Assembly: GCA_011009095.1 (NCBI GenBank)
Contig: VTPC01091307.1
Location: forward strand, 287,331-351,330
Direction: 5' to 3'
Source of the DNA: Ignelater luminosus
Lineage: Eukaryota > Arthropoda > Insecta > Coleoptera > Elateridae
DNA length: 64,000 nucleotides
Each line of letters starts with the position of its first letter. Position 1 is the first letter of the stretch. The notes below the pieces were generated by a model. It was not told the DNA's origin, did no database searches, and worked only from the letters and a program-made list of their open reading frames with translations. Below, piece by piece: positions 1-10,955 of this stretch. Made by a program: the position numbers and the translations under genes.

Positions 1-363
1 ATAATAACAATCTGTTTATCTTAACTGCTAATACTTTGTTTTATTCTCTTGTGTCTTATGTGCAAGTTCGCACTTCTTAAGATTTAAACGTAGTCGTCAG
101 ACGCTTCCTCATTGCAACTTTCTTCATATTTTGATTAATGGCTAGCTTTGTTCTTTTAAGGTAAAGAAACCCCTAGCAATCTAGGGTAAGATATTGTCGT
201 TAATTTTCGTGCCTAATTATATCATTTTTTAACGCAAAGCTTCTCCTGAAATCTTTTCTCCGATCCGATATATACATAAATCTTAATTAACAAGTAACTG
301 TCTGGGCAGTTCAGATTGATAAAAGAACACAATAACTATATACAACAAATCAACCTCCATATA
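1..363. other. AT-rich stretch, nothing recognised
   Basis: No open frame, repeat pair or RNA motif stands out. It ends at the TA that flanks the small MITE beginning at 364. Confidence 0.5.
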
Positions 364-778
364 CAGTATTTATAAATATTTCTGGGTCCAGTGGGCTGCG
401 AAATCATGCTTGCGGCTGCATTTGTCGCCTTTTGAAAAGTAAGGTATGTATTAGAATGTTTGTCACTTTACATGCATTGCATCGTTGTTATGATGGTTGC
501 CTAATCTTATGTTTTTTTTGAGAATTAAGTTAAAATTGGTTGTTAATAAACAATAATAAATAACAATAAACAAAAAACAAATAAAACACAAGATGTGGAA
601 CAATACAACAAATTTCAGCTCAAGATTAACTAAATTGCTAAATGCAGGACGCTGACATTTGGAACTGACAAATGATAGAAAACAAATACGTAGTAGTTGT
701 TGAAATAAATCAACAAGGCGGCACATCAAAATTAGATTCCATAGCCAATTGGACCCAGAAACATTTATGAACACTTTG
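364..778. mobile_element. MITE with TTTCTGGGTC inverted ends (copy 1)
   Basis: A 415-bp non-coding element flanked by TA on both sides (362-363 and 779-780). The left arm (about 364-393) and the reverse complement of the right arm (about 750-778) share the core TTTCTGGGTCCA, preceded by a TATAAAT-like run. A second, independent copy with the same core lies at 29644-30136, and both also share an internal GCATTTG...GCC motif near the left end. The TA target and CA...TG ends fit a Tc1/mariner-driven MITE. The reading frame covering 463-846 on the minus strand has no recognisable content and runs past the right end, so I treat it as chance. Confidence 0.65.
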
Positions 779-858
779 TATAACTTAAAGTATAAACAAG
801 TAATATAACGGAAGTTAAAAAGATGTTGGAGAAAAAATAACTGCATATAAATTAATAA

Positions 859-1290
859 CTAACAAACATTTCCGTGCCCAAATAAATGATTTCTAAAAAT
901 ATATACTGAAGATTTTAATATTTTTAAAATAATTTCTTCATCTAAACATTTAGGAATATTAAAATACTTTCGAAAATTTACATATGAATTAGTAAGCGTT
1001 CCGCGAGATCCAAACAGTAAACCAAATATTGTTATATCTTTAACATTAAATTTATCTTTATAGTATTAAACTGTAGGTTTATAAATTCTTTTTCATCATG
1101 CACTAATTTAGATTGATCTAAATCACTTTCAAATCTAACAGTTGGATCTACGGTAAATGCAAAATTGTTAGTTCGATGTATAGCAATTATATTTATGCGT
1201 TTAATGCCTTCTTTCTCTAATAGAGCGACAATTTCTTCATGAACTTCAAAACATTTTTCTTTTAATGCCCTAGCTATATTGATCTTATTT
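859..1290 (-). pseudogene. C-terminal restriction-like domain of the R2-like LINE
   Basis: Reading the minus strand gives blocks containing HEEIVALLEKEGI, INIIAIHRTNNFAF, DPTVRFESD and, after a frame change, DITIFGLLFGSRGTLTNSY, ending GHGNVC and stop at 859-861. In arthropod LINE proteins of this kind the order HEE, RxDIIA, DPTxRFE, GxxxGxRG marks a conserved C-terminal segment, with the acidic residues of DPTxRFE resembling a restriction-like endonuclease core. The domain reading is inference from remembered family patterns. The DNA is clearly broken here. Confidence 0.6.
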
Positions 1291-1826
1291 CATTATGTCT
1301 CCTAATTCTAGCAGCTTCACCGAAATCAAAGTATTCTAACACATGTCCAAGAGATTCAAACTCACTGACATCTTTAAACATTCAGTCCATTCAGAATTAC
1401 CCAAGCCTGAGTTAGACTATATAAATAACCTGACTGTATAAAATAACCCTTTTCCCTTTCTAAGGTAGACTGCACAAATTTTTGAATTCATTCTCTCTTA
1501 GAATAGCTCTAATCAATTTACTGGGCTTTTTATTTCGATAGATCTTATTTAGATTATCATCAGGTATAGAAAGCTTCTTAGGACAGTTAAGTTTTTTATT
1601 CTCATAGAATCCTGTGTAAAAACACAATTTGATTTCTCTAAAATACAAGATTTGTTATATTGTTGAATAAAAGCCTCCCAACAGCAATTAAAAATCTCAA
1701 GTCCTTTCACAGATTCGGCTGAATATAAAAAATTAAAATTTCTTTTATTGAACTGTTTGAGGTTATCAATTTTACTTAAAAATGTTTTAGAAAGCTTTTC
1801 AAGGAGAACTGTTTGCAGGGAATATA

Positions 1827-3021
1827 CAGCGTTTGTTGTCTATGCGCATGCATACTATTTGGTGGCACTGTCATATTTTTTTCTGCATTTCCGGTTAAAC
1901 CAGAAATGAACACAACTTTGGTTTTTTAAACGACACCCTGTATCTTTTGTGACCTTTTCTAATTCTCAATGTTTTTCTCTTTCTGCACATTTAAAATTTT
2001 ATAGGTGTTGCATAAGAACTTTTTGCTTTAAATCCCACAAAAAGTTTGTAAGTGTTCAAAACAGCCGTTGTCTGCATTTAACTATCGTAAAACAACAGAC
2101 AGCCTTTTAAAAAGCAAAAACACTATGGCCATGGAAAACAAAACTTCAAAAATGTTTGTAATTAATTAGAACAGAAACTGTTCATCAGTAACTACAAAAA
2201 CAAGAAGAAAGCAACACACTCCAACGTTGAATTAACAAATTTCATCAAATTTGCGATTTTACAGATAAACAATAATTCTATCAGATTTGAAGTTTTTGTT
2301 TTTTATGGCCATAGGGTTTTTGCAAATTTTATCTGTAAAATCGCAAATATGACGAAATTTGTTATTGAGCGACCTCCTACCTAGAAAATATTGAATTAGT
2401 GAGAAACTGAAGAACTAAAAAAAGAAAAATTGATTTTGTTTGTTTTTTGAAACTTTTAAAATTCTTGATCGACCTCTGAAAAATTTTTAAACGAGTTGAT
2501 ACTTGGAGAGAACTCTTCAAATGCATCAAATTAACATTTTTTCGTCTGAGCTTTAAAAGAAAAAAAAGTGGGAAAATATTGTCACCCTAAATTGCCATGC
2601 CATATTATTTTTTTGTGGATAAACCTTAAGAATTATCAAAAATTACAAAGATACAAAAAATGTTTCTAAAGAAAATATCTTTTTGGAAAAAAAATTGAAA
2701 GTTCTCGGCCTAGACACTAAAAAGTTATCACCAAATTTGTATTGCGACATTTTTGTTTAATACACTTACAACTTACTTATGAAAACCAAAACCATCTCGA
2801 AACGTGACTTACAGTCACAAAACATGCCATACCAAAAATTATAAAAAATCGATCAAAGCCTACTATTTTTATATGCAAAATTAGTTTTTTCAAAAAAACT
2901 TTCACGCCTTGTACCGACTTAACGAGACGATTCTGGATATAGGTAAGTTGGATTAAATCTTCTTATTTTTATCCCAGGAGCCTGCAGTTAAGCTATGTAC
3001 AAACCTTTTGGAGACACCCTG
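1827..3021. mobile_element. Non-autonomous DNA element nested in the R2-like LINE
   Basis: This 1195-bp block interrupts the LINE: the peptide LLDPYQKLNI ends at about 3026 and resumes as YSLQTVLLEKL just below 1826, with nothing missing. TATA flanks both edges (1823-1826 and 3022-3025), so the target was TA or TATA. The right end reads GAGACACCCTG; the left end CAGCGTTTGTTGTC is a weak inverted match. Inside lie a second ACACCCTG terminus at 1933-1940, suggesting an older element within it, and an inverted pair at 2225-2268 and 2328-2372 containing GCGATTTTACAGATAAA. No transposase is visible. Confidence 0.65.
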
Positions 3022-3302
3022 TATATTTAATTTTTGATATGGATCCAATAAATTAGATTTTGTTAAAATTTCCAAACGATAACCAAATTTCTTTAAAATG
3101 TCTGAATTCAAGTACTTGAGTAAGTAACTCCAAGACACTTGTGTTTCACCTTCATCAAAGGATTTAATCTTATTATTTGAAATTGTCAATAAATTTGTAT
3201 TAATCAAATCCTCTCTTTCAATTATTATTGCTGATGATTTTGAGTGATTTACTTTAAGTCTAATTTTACGGAATTTATTTTCTGCCATTAAATAGTAACA
3301 AC

Positions 3303-3494
3303 TCATACATTTTTTTTTGCTACGATTACAGTATTATCAGCATAACCAATAATTGAGACAGGGCAAATGTCTGAATCGTTAAATAGATCAAATCCATATT
3401 TGTTGCTTACATCAGGTTCTAATATCTCATCATCAAAAATGAAGTTAACACAAAGATTAAATAAAAGTGGGGACAAAGGTGCACCATGAAACAC
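3303..3494 (-). pseudogene. Reverse transcriptase palm fragment of the R2-like LINE
   Basis: A 63-residue open segment contains GAPLSPLLFNLCVNFIFDDEI (block with the PLSPLLFN signature of non-LTR reverse transcriptases), then SIIGYADNTVIVAKK. The usual FADD/YADD active-site box reads YADN here, so the second catalytic aspartate is asparagine. The next segment (2953-3306) continues with LKVNHSKS, equivalent to the L-x-x-N-x-x-K-[ST] motif, and ends near 3030 where the nested insert interrupts the reading. Confidence 0.75.
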
Positions 3495-4815
3495 ATTCGT
3501 TTATCTAAATGATTTCGTTTGACAATCTCCTAAATCAAAATATATTATGCATTATTTCTATGCAGATTAATAATTAGATTTTGCAATTTTAAAGGGATGC
3601 CAGATGATGTAATAACTTTCTTTAAGTGTTCATGATCAATGCCAATTTTTTATTTGATTTTGTATTCTCAAGAATACTTTCAACAATAGCATTATTGATA
3701 TGGCACCCAGTGATATACATAAAACCACTTTGATAATTTCTTTTTATGTTTTAACAACTTTTTGGCTGATTACAAACTTCTCCAGTAACACCATCTTGGC
3801 TTATGATATTACTTTGGTATACTTCAGGATGAGCCTTCCGTATATGTCTAGTAACACCTTTCTTGTTCTTAAATATTTGCTGACAGTGGTCACACTTACC
3901 ATCCTGCACGTCAAGTTTACTATTACTATTGGTAATTGGTAAGGGTTTTTGAATTTGCTTTTCTTATTTGAATTTGACTGATCATAGACTGGTTCAAAAT
4001 TAGTTTTTGTTTCACAAGTATATGTACTTTGTATGGAATTATCACTTTCAATTCTAATACTTAAATTTCCAGAGGTATTTCTTAAATTATATTTGTTGTC
4101 TCCCGGACCCTTTGAACATACTACATCATGAGAGTCTTAAGTGTTTTCTCATGTTCTGAGAACAATGTTTCGAAATATATCCATTTTCCGAATCATCTGA
4201 GCAATTATTACTTGTTGACAATACTTTAATAATTATGTTTAAAAGATCAACATAAAATACTCTATCAACATTTCCAATTTTAGAGTCTTCAATTCTTTAA
4301 TCCAGACTATATAAAGAAGTGTAACGTTTACATTTTGTTTCCGTTACATGTGTTGTATTTAATCTGTGCTTTCGGTGTGTTCTTGTATTTTTTAACAGTT
4401 TTCTCTCGTTGGAAAGGTTTTTTTGATAATGATGTGTTCACATTGAGAGGTTGATTAATTTTTTGTTTGTTGTTTTTTTCTATTTCTAAATCCATTTAGG
4501 GTTGACGAATTTTTTCCATTTTATTTATGGTAGAAAGCGGGGTACAGGGTTTAATTCCTCAAGCATTTAAATCTTTGTGATTGCAGTATCTTAAACTTTC
4601 ACAGCTGTGACATGTAATTCTGGTTCATTTTACTTCATTACAGATCTTGTTAGCAAATTGGTAAGGATTGGATTGTTCTTATCAGGATTCAGTGGTTGTA
4701 CATTGGATTTCACCTTTAATTATTGCCTCGCAACTTTCCCTATGTTTTATCTTTGATATTCGAGATAAGTGGTCAGGTGTAATTTGGTTATGTAAATTCT
4801 TACTTATTCATTTCT

Positions 4816-6612
4816 CTAAAGGTGGTTCATGTTTGGTTTGTTTTTTGTATAGCCAAAATGAATTTCACATGATCTTGCAATTCGTTCGATATCTTTGTCA
4901 ATTCCCTTCCAGAACACATACTTTCTCGCTAATTGTTTCATTTTTACGATGCCTAGATGAGTGCGGTGTAATTCTTTCAACACTATTGGGCGTAAGCTTT
5001 TTGGAATTACTAGTCGGTGATTTCGGAAAATCAGCTCGTCTTGAATCGTGTATTGCAAATCTAGATTTACGGACGAATTTAGTTCTTCTTTGATCTGAGA
5101 CAGTTCTTCGTCATTGAGGGATTCTTCTATTAATTTTTCTCGCGTAACGACGTCTGTTGTAATCTGGTTAATGATTTGATCACACAACGTTGAGACTTCA
5201 TTGTCTAACAGTTGTTCCGTAGAATTATTATCTGGATTCGGTGCTCGGGAAAGGCAATCCACATTTACGTGATCTTCAGCTCTTCCGTGCTTTACTTCGT
5301 AGTCGAATTCTTGAAGAAAAGATGCATATCGAAGTAAGCGTGCTGAAGTCATGGCTGGAATCTTTGAATCTGGATGTAGAATTATTGTAAGTGGTCTATT
5401 GCCTGTGACGAGTTGAAATTTTCTTCCAAAGATATAGACGAAAAAATGATAGACAGAGAACATTATGGCCAAGGCTTCTTTGTCCAGCTGACTGTACTTT
5501 TTCTCCGTATCAGTAAGAGATCGAGAAGCGAAGGCAATGGGTCTTTCGACACCATTGATAACATGAGATAGTACTCCAGCTATTCCTGCTGGGCTTGCAT
5601 CACATGCTATTACAAGTGGCAATTTTGGGTTATATGGAGTAAGCACCTGGTCACTTGAGATTTCATTCTTTAATTTTATAAAAGCTGCTTCGCACGTTGC
5701 AGTCCATTTGAAGTGTACTTGTTTTTTCAGCAACATTCGAAGAGGGTATGTCTTGGTTGAAAGATCCGGAATAAACCGTGCGTAATAAGTTACCATTCCT
5801 AGGAACCTTCGCAGATCATCTGTGTTTCTTGGTCTAACCATTTCCGTAATTGCCTTAATTTTATTTTGCGATTTCGAAATCTTATTGTATTCGATAACAT
5901 GTCCTAGGTATTCAGTTTTTGTAGCGAGAAATTCACATTTTCGACGATTCACATGCAGGTCAAAATCAGGTAATCGTTGAAGGCATGCATTTAGGTTTTT
6001 TGAACATTCTTCTAATGTTTCCCCGTGAACAATGATGTCGTCGAAATAAGACAGGGTTTTCGGGAGATCGTTCAATATCTGATCTAGAATTCTATTAAAG
6101 TCTGCTGGTGCAGTTTTAATTCCAAAGGATAGTCGATTCATCTTGTATGTTCCGCAGTGAGTGGTAATTGTTTGTATTACTGCACTTTCTTCATCTACTT
6201 GTAGATGCAGGTAAGCTTTGTATAAATCAAGACGGCAGAAATATCGAGAATTACGAAGATTATTTAAAATATCGTCGATTCGTCGAATTGGATCATTTGA
6301 ATCTACCAATCTGCTGTTTACTCCAACCTTATAGTCAACACATAGGCGTACGTTGCCATCTGGTTTTGAAATGACTACTAAGGGCGATCCCCAATCACTT
6401 GTTGATATCTTGCTAATAATACCATCGCGCTCTAGGTTATCTAGCTCTTGTTCGACTTTCTGTCGCAATGCATATGGAACATCACGTTCTTTCGTATAAC
6501 ATGGTTTAACACCTTGACGAAGCTTTAACGAACATACTATGTTTGGGATTTTCCCTACTCTCTCTTCAAACACTTCCGGGAAAGTTTGAATTACGTCTTC
6601 AGCATTCTTCAT
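4816..6612 (-). CDS. Gypsy pol: RT, RNase H and integrase N-terminus
   Basis: A single 598-residue open frame from the methionine at 6612. RT motifs occur in order: LVVISKPDGNVRLCVDYK (about residues 78-95), FCRLDLYKAYLHL (about 125-137), LSFGIKTAPADFNR, and the active-site box YFDDIIVHG (about 191-199). RNase H follows with IACDASPAGIAGVL and KEALAI (about 330-380) and the connection TSARLLRYASFLQEFDYEV. The end holds the HHCC zinc-binding start of integrase (LHRTHLGIVKMKQLARKY, then SCEI), stopping before the DDE core. Copy B has the same junction beyond this point, so the shortened integrase is probably a feature of this lineage. Closest type is the insect K02A2.6-like Gypsy pol. Confidence 0.85.
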   Translation of the reverse strand: MKNAEDVIQTFPEVFEERVGKIPNIVCSLKLRQGVKPCYTKERDVPYALRQKVEQELDNLERDGIISKISTSDWGSPLVVISKPDGNVRLCVDYKVGVNSRLVDSNDPIRRIDDILNNLRNSRYFCRLDLYKAYLHLQVDEESAVIQTITTHCGTYKMNRLSFGIKTAPADFNRILDQILNDLPKTLSYFDDIIVHGETLEECSKNLNACLQRLPDFDLHVNRRKCEFLATKTEYLGHVIEYNKISKSQNKIKAITEMVRPRNTDDLRRFLGMVTYYARFIPDLSTKTYPLRMLLKKQVHFKWTATCEAAFIKLKNEISSDQVLTPYNPKLPLVIACDASPAGIAGVLSHVINGVERPIAFASRSLTDTEKKYSQLDKEALAIMFSVYHFFVYIFGRKFQLVTGNRPLTIILHPDSKIPAMTSARLLRYASFLQEFDYEVKHGRAEDHVNVDCLSRAPNPDNNSTEQLLDNEVSTLCDQIINQITTDVVTREKLIEESLNDEELSQIKEELNSSVNLDLQYTIQDELIFRNHRLVIPKSLRPIVLKELHRTHLGIVKMKQLARKYVFWKGIDKDIERIARSCEIHFGYTKNKPNMNHL

Positions 6613-7195
6613 TAATTTAACTTGATTGATTCAGAATTGGTGGTTTCTACACCAAGGTTGATTTTCAAATGTCGAATCCATACTCTTCCCAAAAGAGGCT
6701 CGAATTGATCTGGTACAATATAAAGTTCTTCTGTAGATGTACACGAATTGTACTGAGCTTGCACTGTTATACGACCTTCTAGCCGAAACACGTCACGAGT
6801 GTATGATCGAAATGCTATATTTGTCGGTTGAATTTTGACATCTAGGCACAAGCGATTGAATTCACGCCATGGAAGTAGTGTATATCCAGCTCCGGAATCT
6901 ACTGCAAAACGCTGAGGTTTGCCTTCAATAAGGACCGTTATAAAAAATTTGGTTGCGTCAGCTGTATTCTGATGGGCAAAAATGTCTATAACTTGGTTAA
7001 TGTTATTTCGAGTTAGGCATTCTGTAATATTATTAGTATCGTCTGAACTCGAAGTCTTTTTCCGAAGAAGAGTTGAAATGCATACTTTTGCAATGTGTCC
7101 AGACTTATTACAAGAATTACACTTCAGATTTGAACTTCGACAATTTTTTGCTGTATGATTATCGCGATCGCAACGAAGACAGGTTTTCTATACCA
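6612..7195 (-). pseudogene. CCHC knuckle and aspartic protease of Gypsy copy A
   Basis: At about 7085-7195 the minus strand shows cysteine/histidine-rich text ending CNSCNKSGHIAKVC, a CCHC RNA-binding knuckle. At about 6860-6915 lies FAVDSGAGYTLLP, where DSGA is the active-site motif of retroviral-type aspartic proteases. The region 6612-6851 continues with the rest of the protease fold, including LLGRVWIRHL (flap and GRxWL-like motif). This is the expected order between gag and reverse transcriptase. The part is fossil. Confidence 0.78.
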
Positions 7196-8106
7196 AGTTT
7201 TTTATAATCAATTCTGGATGTAGATTTTGATCGTAACCTTGATTGCTTCTGGAAATTCTGAGAACGATGTCGAGCACTGGTAGTGGGGTTATTTCTTTTC
7301 GAAAGGTGCTGGTTCTTTGCTACTTTGTTTATGGAATCTTTCTTTGCAATTGAATTATTTAAAACAGGTTCGTTTCTTGAAATTTCCCTACTATCAATCT
7401 CTGAAGATTCAAAAGCGATGGCTTTTGCGGTTATTTCGTCAAATTCCGAAGTGTCAGACTGTAGAAGTTGCTCACGAATCGAATTGTCACGGATGCCTCT
7501 AATAAATTGGGCTCGTAAGAATACATTTGCAATTGAAATGGCACAGTCGCAGGGTGATATAAATTCACATGCTGTAATATCTGCTCGTAATGCTGCTATA
7601 TAATCCGAAATTGATTGTGATTCTGTCCGATACGTTGATAAAAATCTGAGTTGTGCAACCAGTATATTTTGTATTGGACACAAATGCTTTTCCAATGATA
7701 TAATTAATGTTGCGTAATCTAGTTCGTTTGGCATTTTTGGTGCTACAAGAGCTGCGAGTATTATATCATAATTAGAAAAACCGATAGAATTTAATAGCAT
7801 CTGTGCACAACAATTTTTATCATCCAAAATATTTTTCATGCACAGATAATTTTCAAATCATTGTCGATAATATTTGAAATTTTCTTTTTTGCTGTCAAAA
7901 TTTTCAAACGGGGGCAATAATGCGGCATTAACTGTAGGAGCTGGATTTGTTATTGCTGTTCTTCCGGGAAGTAAACGATCAAGCAAATCTTGCTGGTTTT
8001 TATTCATTGCTTGGATGAGTAGTTGAAATTGATTTGCATCCATACCGGTTATTTGAAGTTGAGAGTATGGAAAAAGAACTAGATTTCTTGAAAGGCAGAT
8101 GCGCAA
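7159..8106 (-). pseudogene. gag region of Gypsy copy A
   Basis: The likely start is MDANQFQLLIQAM at 8042, typical of insect Ty3/Gypsy gag starts, followed by PPFENFDSKKENFKYY. The second part (7159-7839) carries the usual capsid-like helical stretch, including ILAALVAPKMP, QSISDYIAALR and FIRGIRDNSIREQLL. It ends in a basic tail just before the zinc knuckle. Gag builds the intracellular particle that packages the element's RNA. This is a fossil and not one intact frame. Confidence 0.8.
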
Positions 8107-8506
8107 AGATATAAATGTAATGGCATCTAGTGCGCGTGTACGTAGAATGGTAAATCGGTTGCATGCGTATTCAAATTGGAATAAATAATCATGCAGTACC
8201 TTATTGCTGTGAATTCTTCTTACGATGTCTGGATTTTTTTTGTATTGAATTTGCAGCTACTTACGACGTATAAAACACATAACGTACTTATGCAGGATCT
8301 GGAGTTTTATTATAACGATGTTCACTTCGTCGCCAACTTTGTTGTGTCTTTATACCACAAAATAAGTCGAATTGAATATCATTTTATTCACAACAATATA
8401 CATCTATGTCACAGTTAAGAAACAAAAGCATTATACATGCGTAATTAAGGGCAAGGTTACATGTCCTATGAATCATTATTACGCATCAGCGGTAGTGTAT
8501 ACATTT

Positions 8507-9684
8507 TTACTGACGGTACATTTTAAATATGAATACAACACGTTGTTTGTGCCAGAGGTGCATCCAGAGTGTGTGACAAGCCTCAATCCAGCAAGAGTAA
8601 GAGATTTTGTTTGCGCATCTCACGGGAGATTGTTTTTTGTTTTCTTCAGCTTGTAACCGTACCTGAAAATATTGGAGGTCGTTTTGTTGAAGATTTTCTT
8701 CGCATGGCAAAAAGACAGAGGTGACGTCACCCAAAGTTTTCTTTCTATTCTCGATCACTTCGTTCGACTTATAAAAATTATTTTCGTTCCAACTGAATCT
8801 CCGGTCGATCCGTGAAGGATGGGGCGCCGGCGCATAAGCTCTACATCTGGCTACCTGTTCTACTATCTTAACATTGCACACATGCAATTTAAATTTTTTT
8901 AAAAATTTGTTTAATTCATCAAATTCAATCTACTCCTTATACTTACAGTTGTACTATCTTAGTTCACTTAAATGCATCTCGATGAAGTCAATAAGGAGCT
9001 TGATTAAATTTTTTTGTAATTTTTTTATTTTTGTTCGTTTAGTAGTATATTTTTAACTGGAAGGGAAAAAAAGAAAGAACTAAGGAAGCGTGGGTTAAGA
9101 GGGTAGTTGTGTGTTGCAGATTCTCCGTTCCACATTTAGAGCGCTGCAAATTTTGGGTTTCGGATTCGCGGTAAGTCTGTTTTACTTTCTTACTCTTGAT
9201 TAGCGTTTCTTGAGTTTGTGCTTCAAAATTTTGTTTTTTCTGATAAATAATTATACATTTTCTCTATTAAGAAATTTTTATTTGCAAACGTTAAATTAAA
9301 TTGTAATACATTTTATTGTACGTATAAATTGAATGGTTTAAGTGATAAGATTTAACTTATTTATTAAAGAATTTTTCTTCAAGGATTAAACATTTCATTG
9401 ACTGTTTAAGACTTTTATTAATATTAGTTGAAAATGTTTATCTTTTTTTTTGCTGATTTCATTATTTACTTATATTTGTTTTTTTTTGGTTAGAATTTTC
9501 GTAGTTTGTTGTTTATTGATCGGTTTGTTCAATATAAGTATCAAATAAATTTTTGTGTTTTATTGAATGTATGACTCCTTCTTATTCTCACTCAAAGCCA
9601 CCCACTAAATTTAGCCAGTCTAAGACCAAGTAGCGTCTTAGTTAAACTAGAGTCATCAATATTGTAACGCTGGGTGACGTTACA
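8507..9684. repeat. Right terminal region of copy A (untranslated)
   Basis: This flank is shared with copy B (about 60783-61573), apart from a roughly 370-bp extra block in A (about 8707-9080). Two features recur: a minus-strand peptide reading QQNDLQYFQVRLQA, and on the plus strand a GGTAAGTCTG sequence (about 9170) that looks like a splice donor and is also present in copies B (about 61042) and C (GGGTAAGT, about 39560). The last 22 bases (9663-9684) form a palindrome. Whether this is an LTR or unique terminal sequence cannot be decided by eye. Confidence 0.5.
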
Positions 9685-10955
9685 AAAATTGTAATTCAAT
9701 ATTAAAAAATAACTTTACTCCTTCAGGACTTTTCACTAGATCACGATTTATTTGTAACTATTATTATTAGGCAGTGTAATCTTCTTCAAAGTTTTAAATA
9801 TTCCCAATACGATATTTTCATTATATTGTCAGTCACGTCACAATTTTAGATTTTTAATAAGGCCTCTAATTAATTACATAGTGTTCGATATTTTCCTCGT
9901 ATTTCTTTAAATACTGAACTTTTTTTTTTAAATTCCCTTAATTATTAAAATCCCACTGCTTCGCTTTATGAATGATCTTCGTAAAATGCTTAAAACGTCC
10001 TTTGGTAAAGGTTATCTTTAACAAAATTAATAAAAATTTACAATGATCTGAAAACAAAACTAATAAAATGTCGCTGCACATCACTAATTTAAAAATTTTT
10101 GTATAAAATCTTCTTTGATTTATTAAATACCGTTTGATAGGCTTCAAAGACTTCTTTGGGAACTTTTATACTAAATTTTCTTTAACATTTCATATAATTA
10201 TATAAAATTTTGATTTTTGACAGAGAAAAAATCTGTCGCACTTATTATTCAATCTTGAAGGTACTTAACGCAACCACACATATGCCTGCAATATACTTCT
10301 TATATTAGCAAGAACAGAGGTGGTTGCATATTTGTATCGAGTTGCTTAATTGCTGCAAATCCTATCAGACAGATTCATCGGCTGTCCTGATTAAAATCTA
10401 AGGATTTTAAATGTTATTTTTTTTCTAACCTACATAACTATTAGGTTGGTAAAAAATTATAAATTTTCTTATAATAATTTTATTGAATGATAAATGATTC
10501 TGTTTTGATTAGTCAGAGATTTACACTATATTATGCAAGAAGATAATTAAAAGTGTATTTCATTTACTTGTCAAACTTGTAAGGAGAATTTTATAGCTAG
10601 TCCTCTAAACACATAAAAAGTGTTATATGACCTTTGCTTACAATTTGGAGTAAAGAGTCAAGTAGCATTTTGCATTCTTTACCTTACCTTTAAATGTATT
10701 TTTTGTACTTTTAATGCAATAACTGAACAACATCAAATTTAGAAGTTTGTTAACTTTTTCTCCACTCTTCTCTTAAAGAAACGGGCATCCCTGAACTGCG
10801 TAGAGAAGGCTTTTGCAAACTACTGTATTTAAATTCTAAGGAATCTTTAATTAAGAGTTTCACAATTCTTAATAAAAAAAGTTGCATCGCATTACTCCAA
10901 TTTCAATTCAAACCTTTTTCAGTATGGCAACTACTAAATATAGCTTTTATGTATA
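9685..10955. other. AT-rich stretch, no gene recognised
   Basis: No coding signal on either strand. A short inverted pair (GCAACCACACATATGC near 10268 and GGTGGTTGCATATTTG near 10319) could form a hairpin of about 75 bases. If the host exon at 12746 belongs to a minus-strand gene, this stretch is intron or contains missed small exons. Confidence 0.4.

Larger units (their letters stand above)
859..4319 (-). mobile_element. RLE-type non-LTR retrotransposon (R2/R4-like), decayed
   Basis: Minus-strand LINE remnant. In coding order I see a C2H2 zinc finger at about 3831-3912 (CDHCQ...HIRKAH, spacing 2-12-4), a reverse transcriptase block with GAPLSPLLFN and YADN at 3303-3494, a further RT/thumb segment at 2953-3306, and a C-terminal domain at 859-1290 with HEEIVAL, DPTVRFE and FGLLFGSRGT. 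An N-terminal C2H2 finger plus a C-terminal restriction-like domain is the layout of R2/R4/Dong-type LINEs, which lack an APE endonuclease. The frame breaks several times. A DNA insert (1827-3021) splits the thumb region, and the 5' end is lost where the Gypsy-like element begins at 4320. The last codon is the stop at 859-861. Clade assignment is by layout only. Confidence 0.75.
4320..9684 (-). mobile_element. Ty3/Gypsy-related retrotransposon fossil (copy A)
   Basis: Minus-strand element of about 5.4 kb with gag, CCHC knuckle, protease, RT, RNase H and the N-terminal zinc-binding part of integrase, but no integrase core. It is bounded by TGTAACG at 4320 and CGTTACA ending at 9684. Each end is itself a short palindrome of the TGTAACG...CGTTACA type. 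No long terminal direct repeat is visible by eye, so either the two LTRs have been reshaped or the ends are inverted repeats. A primer-binding-like TGGCGAC lies near 8327-8341 on the minus strand. No target duplication is evident. Copies at 38601-40125 and 59985-61573 share the ends. It is broken in several places and old. Confidence 0.75.

Noticed and set aside
463-846. 127-residue hydrophobic minus-strand frame
   Set aside because: It mostly overlaps the MITE at 364-778 and consists of low-complexity AT-rich translation without any motif.
8191-8656. Two plus-strand frames between gag and the right end of copy A
   Set aside because: They lie antisense to the leader of the retroelement and show no known domain.
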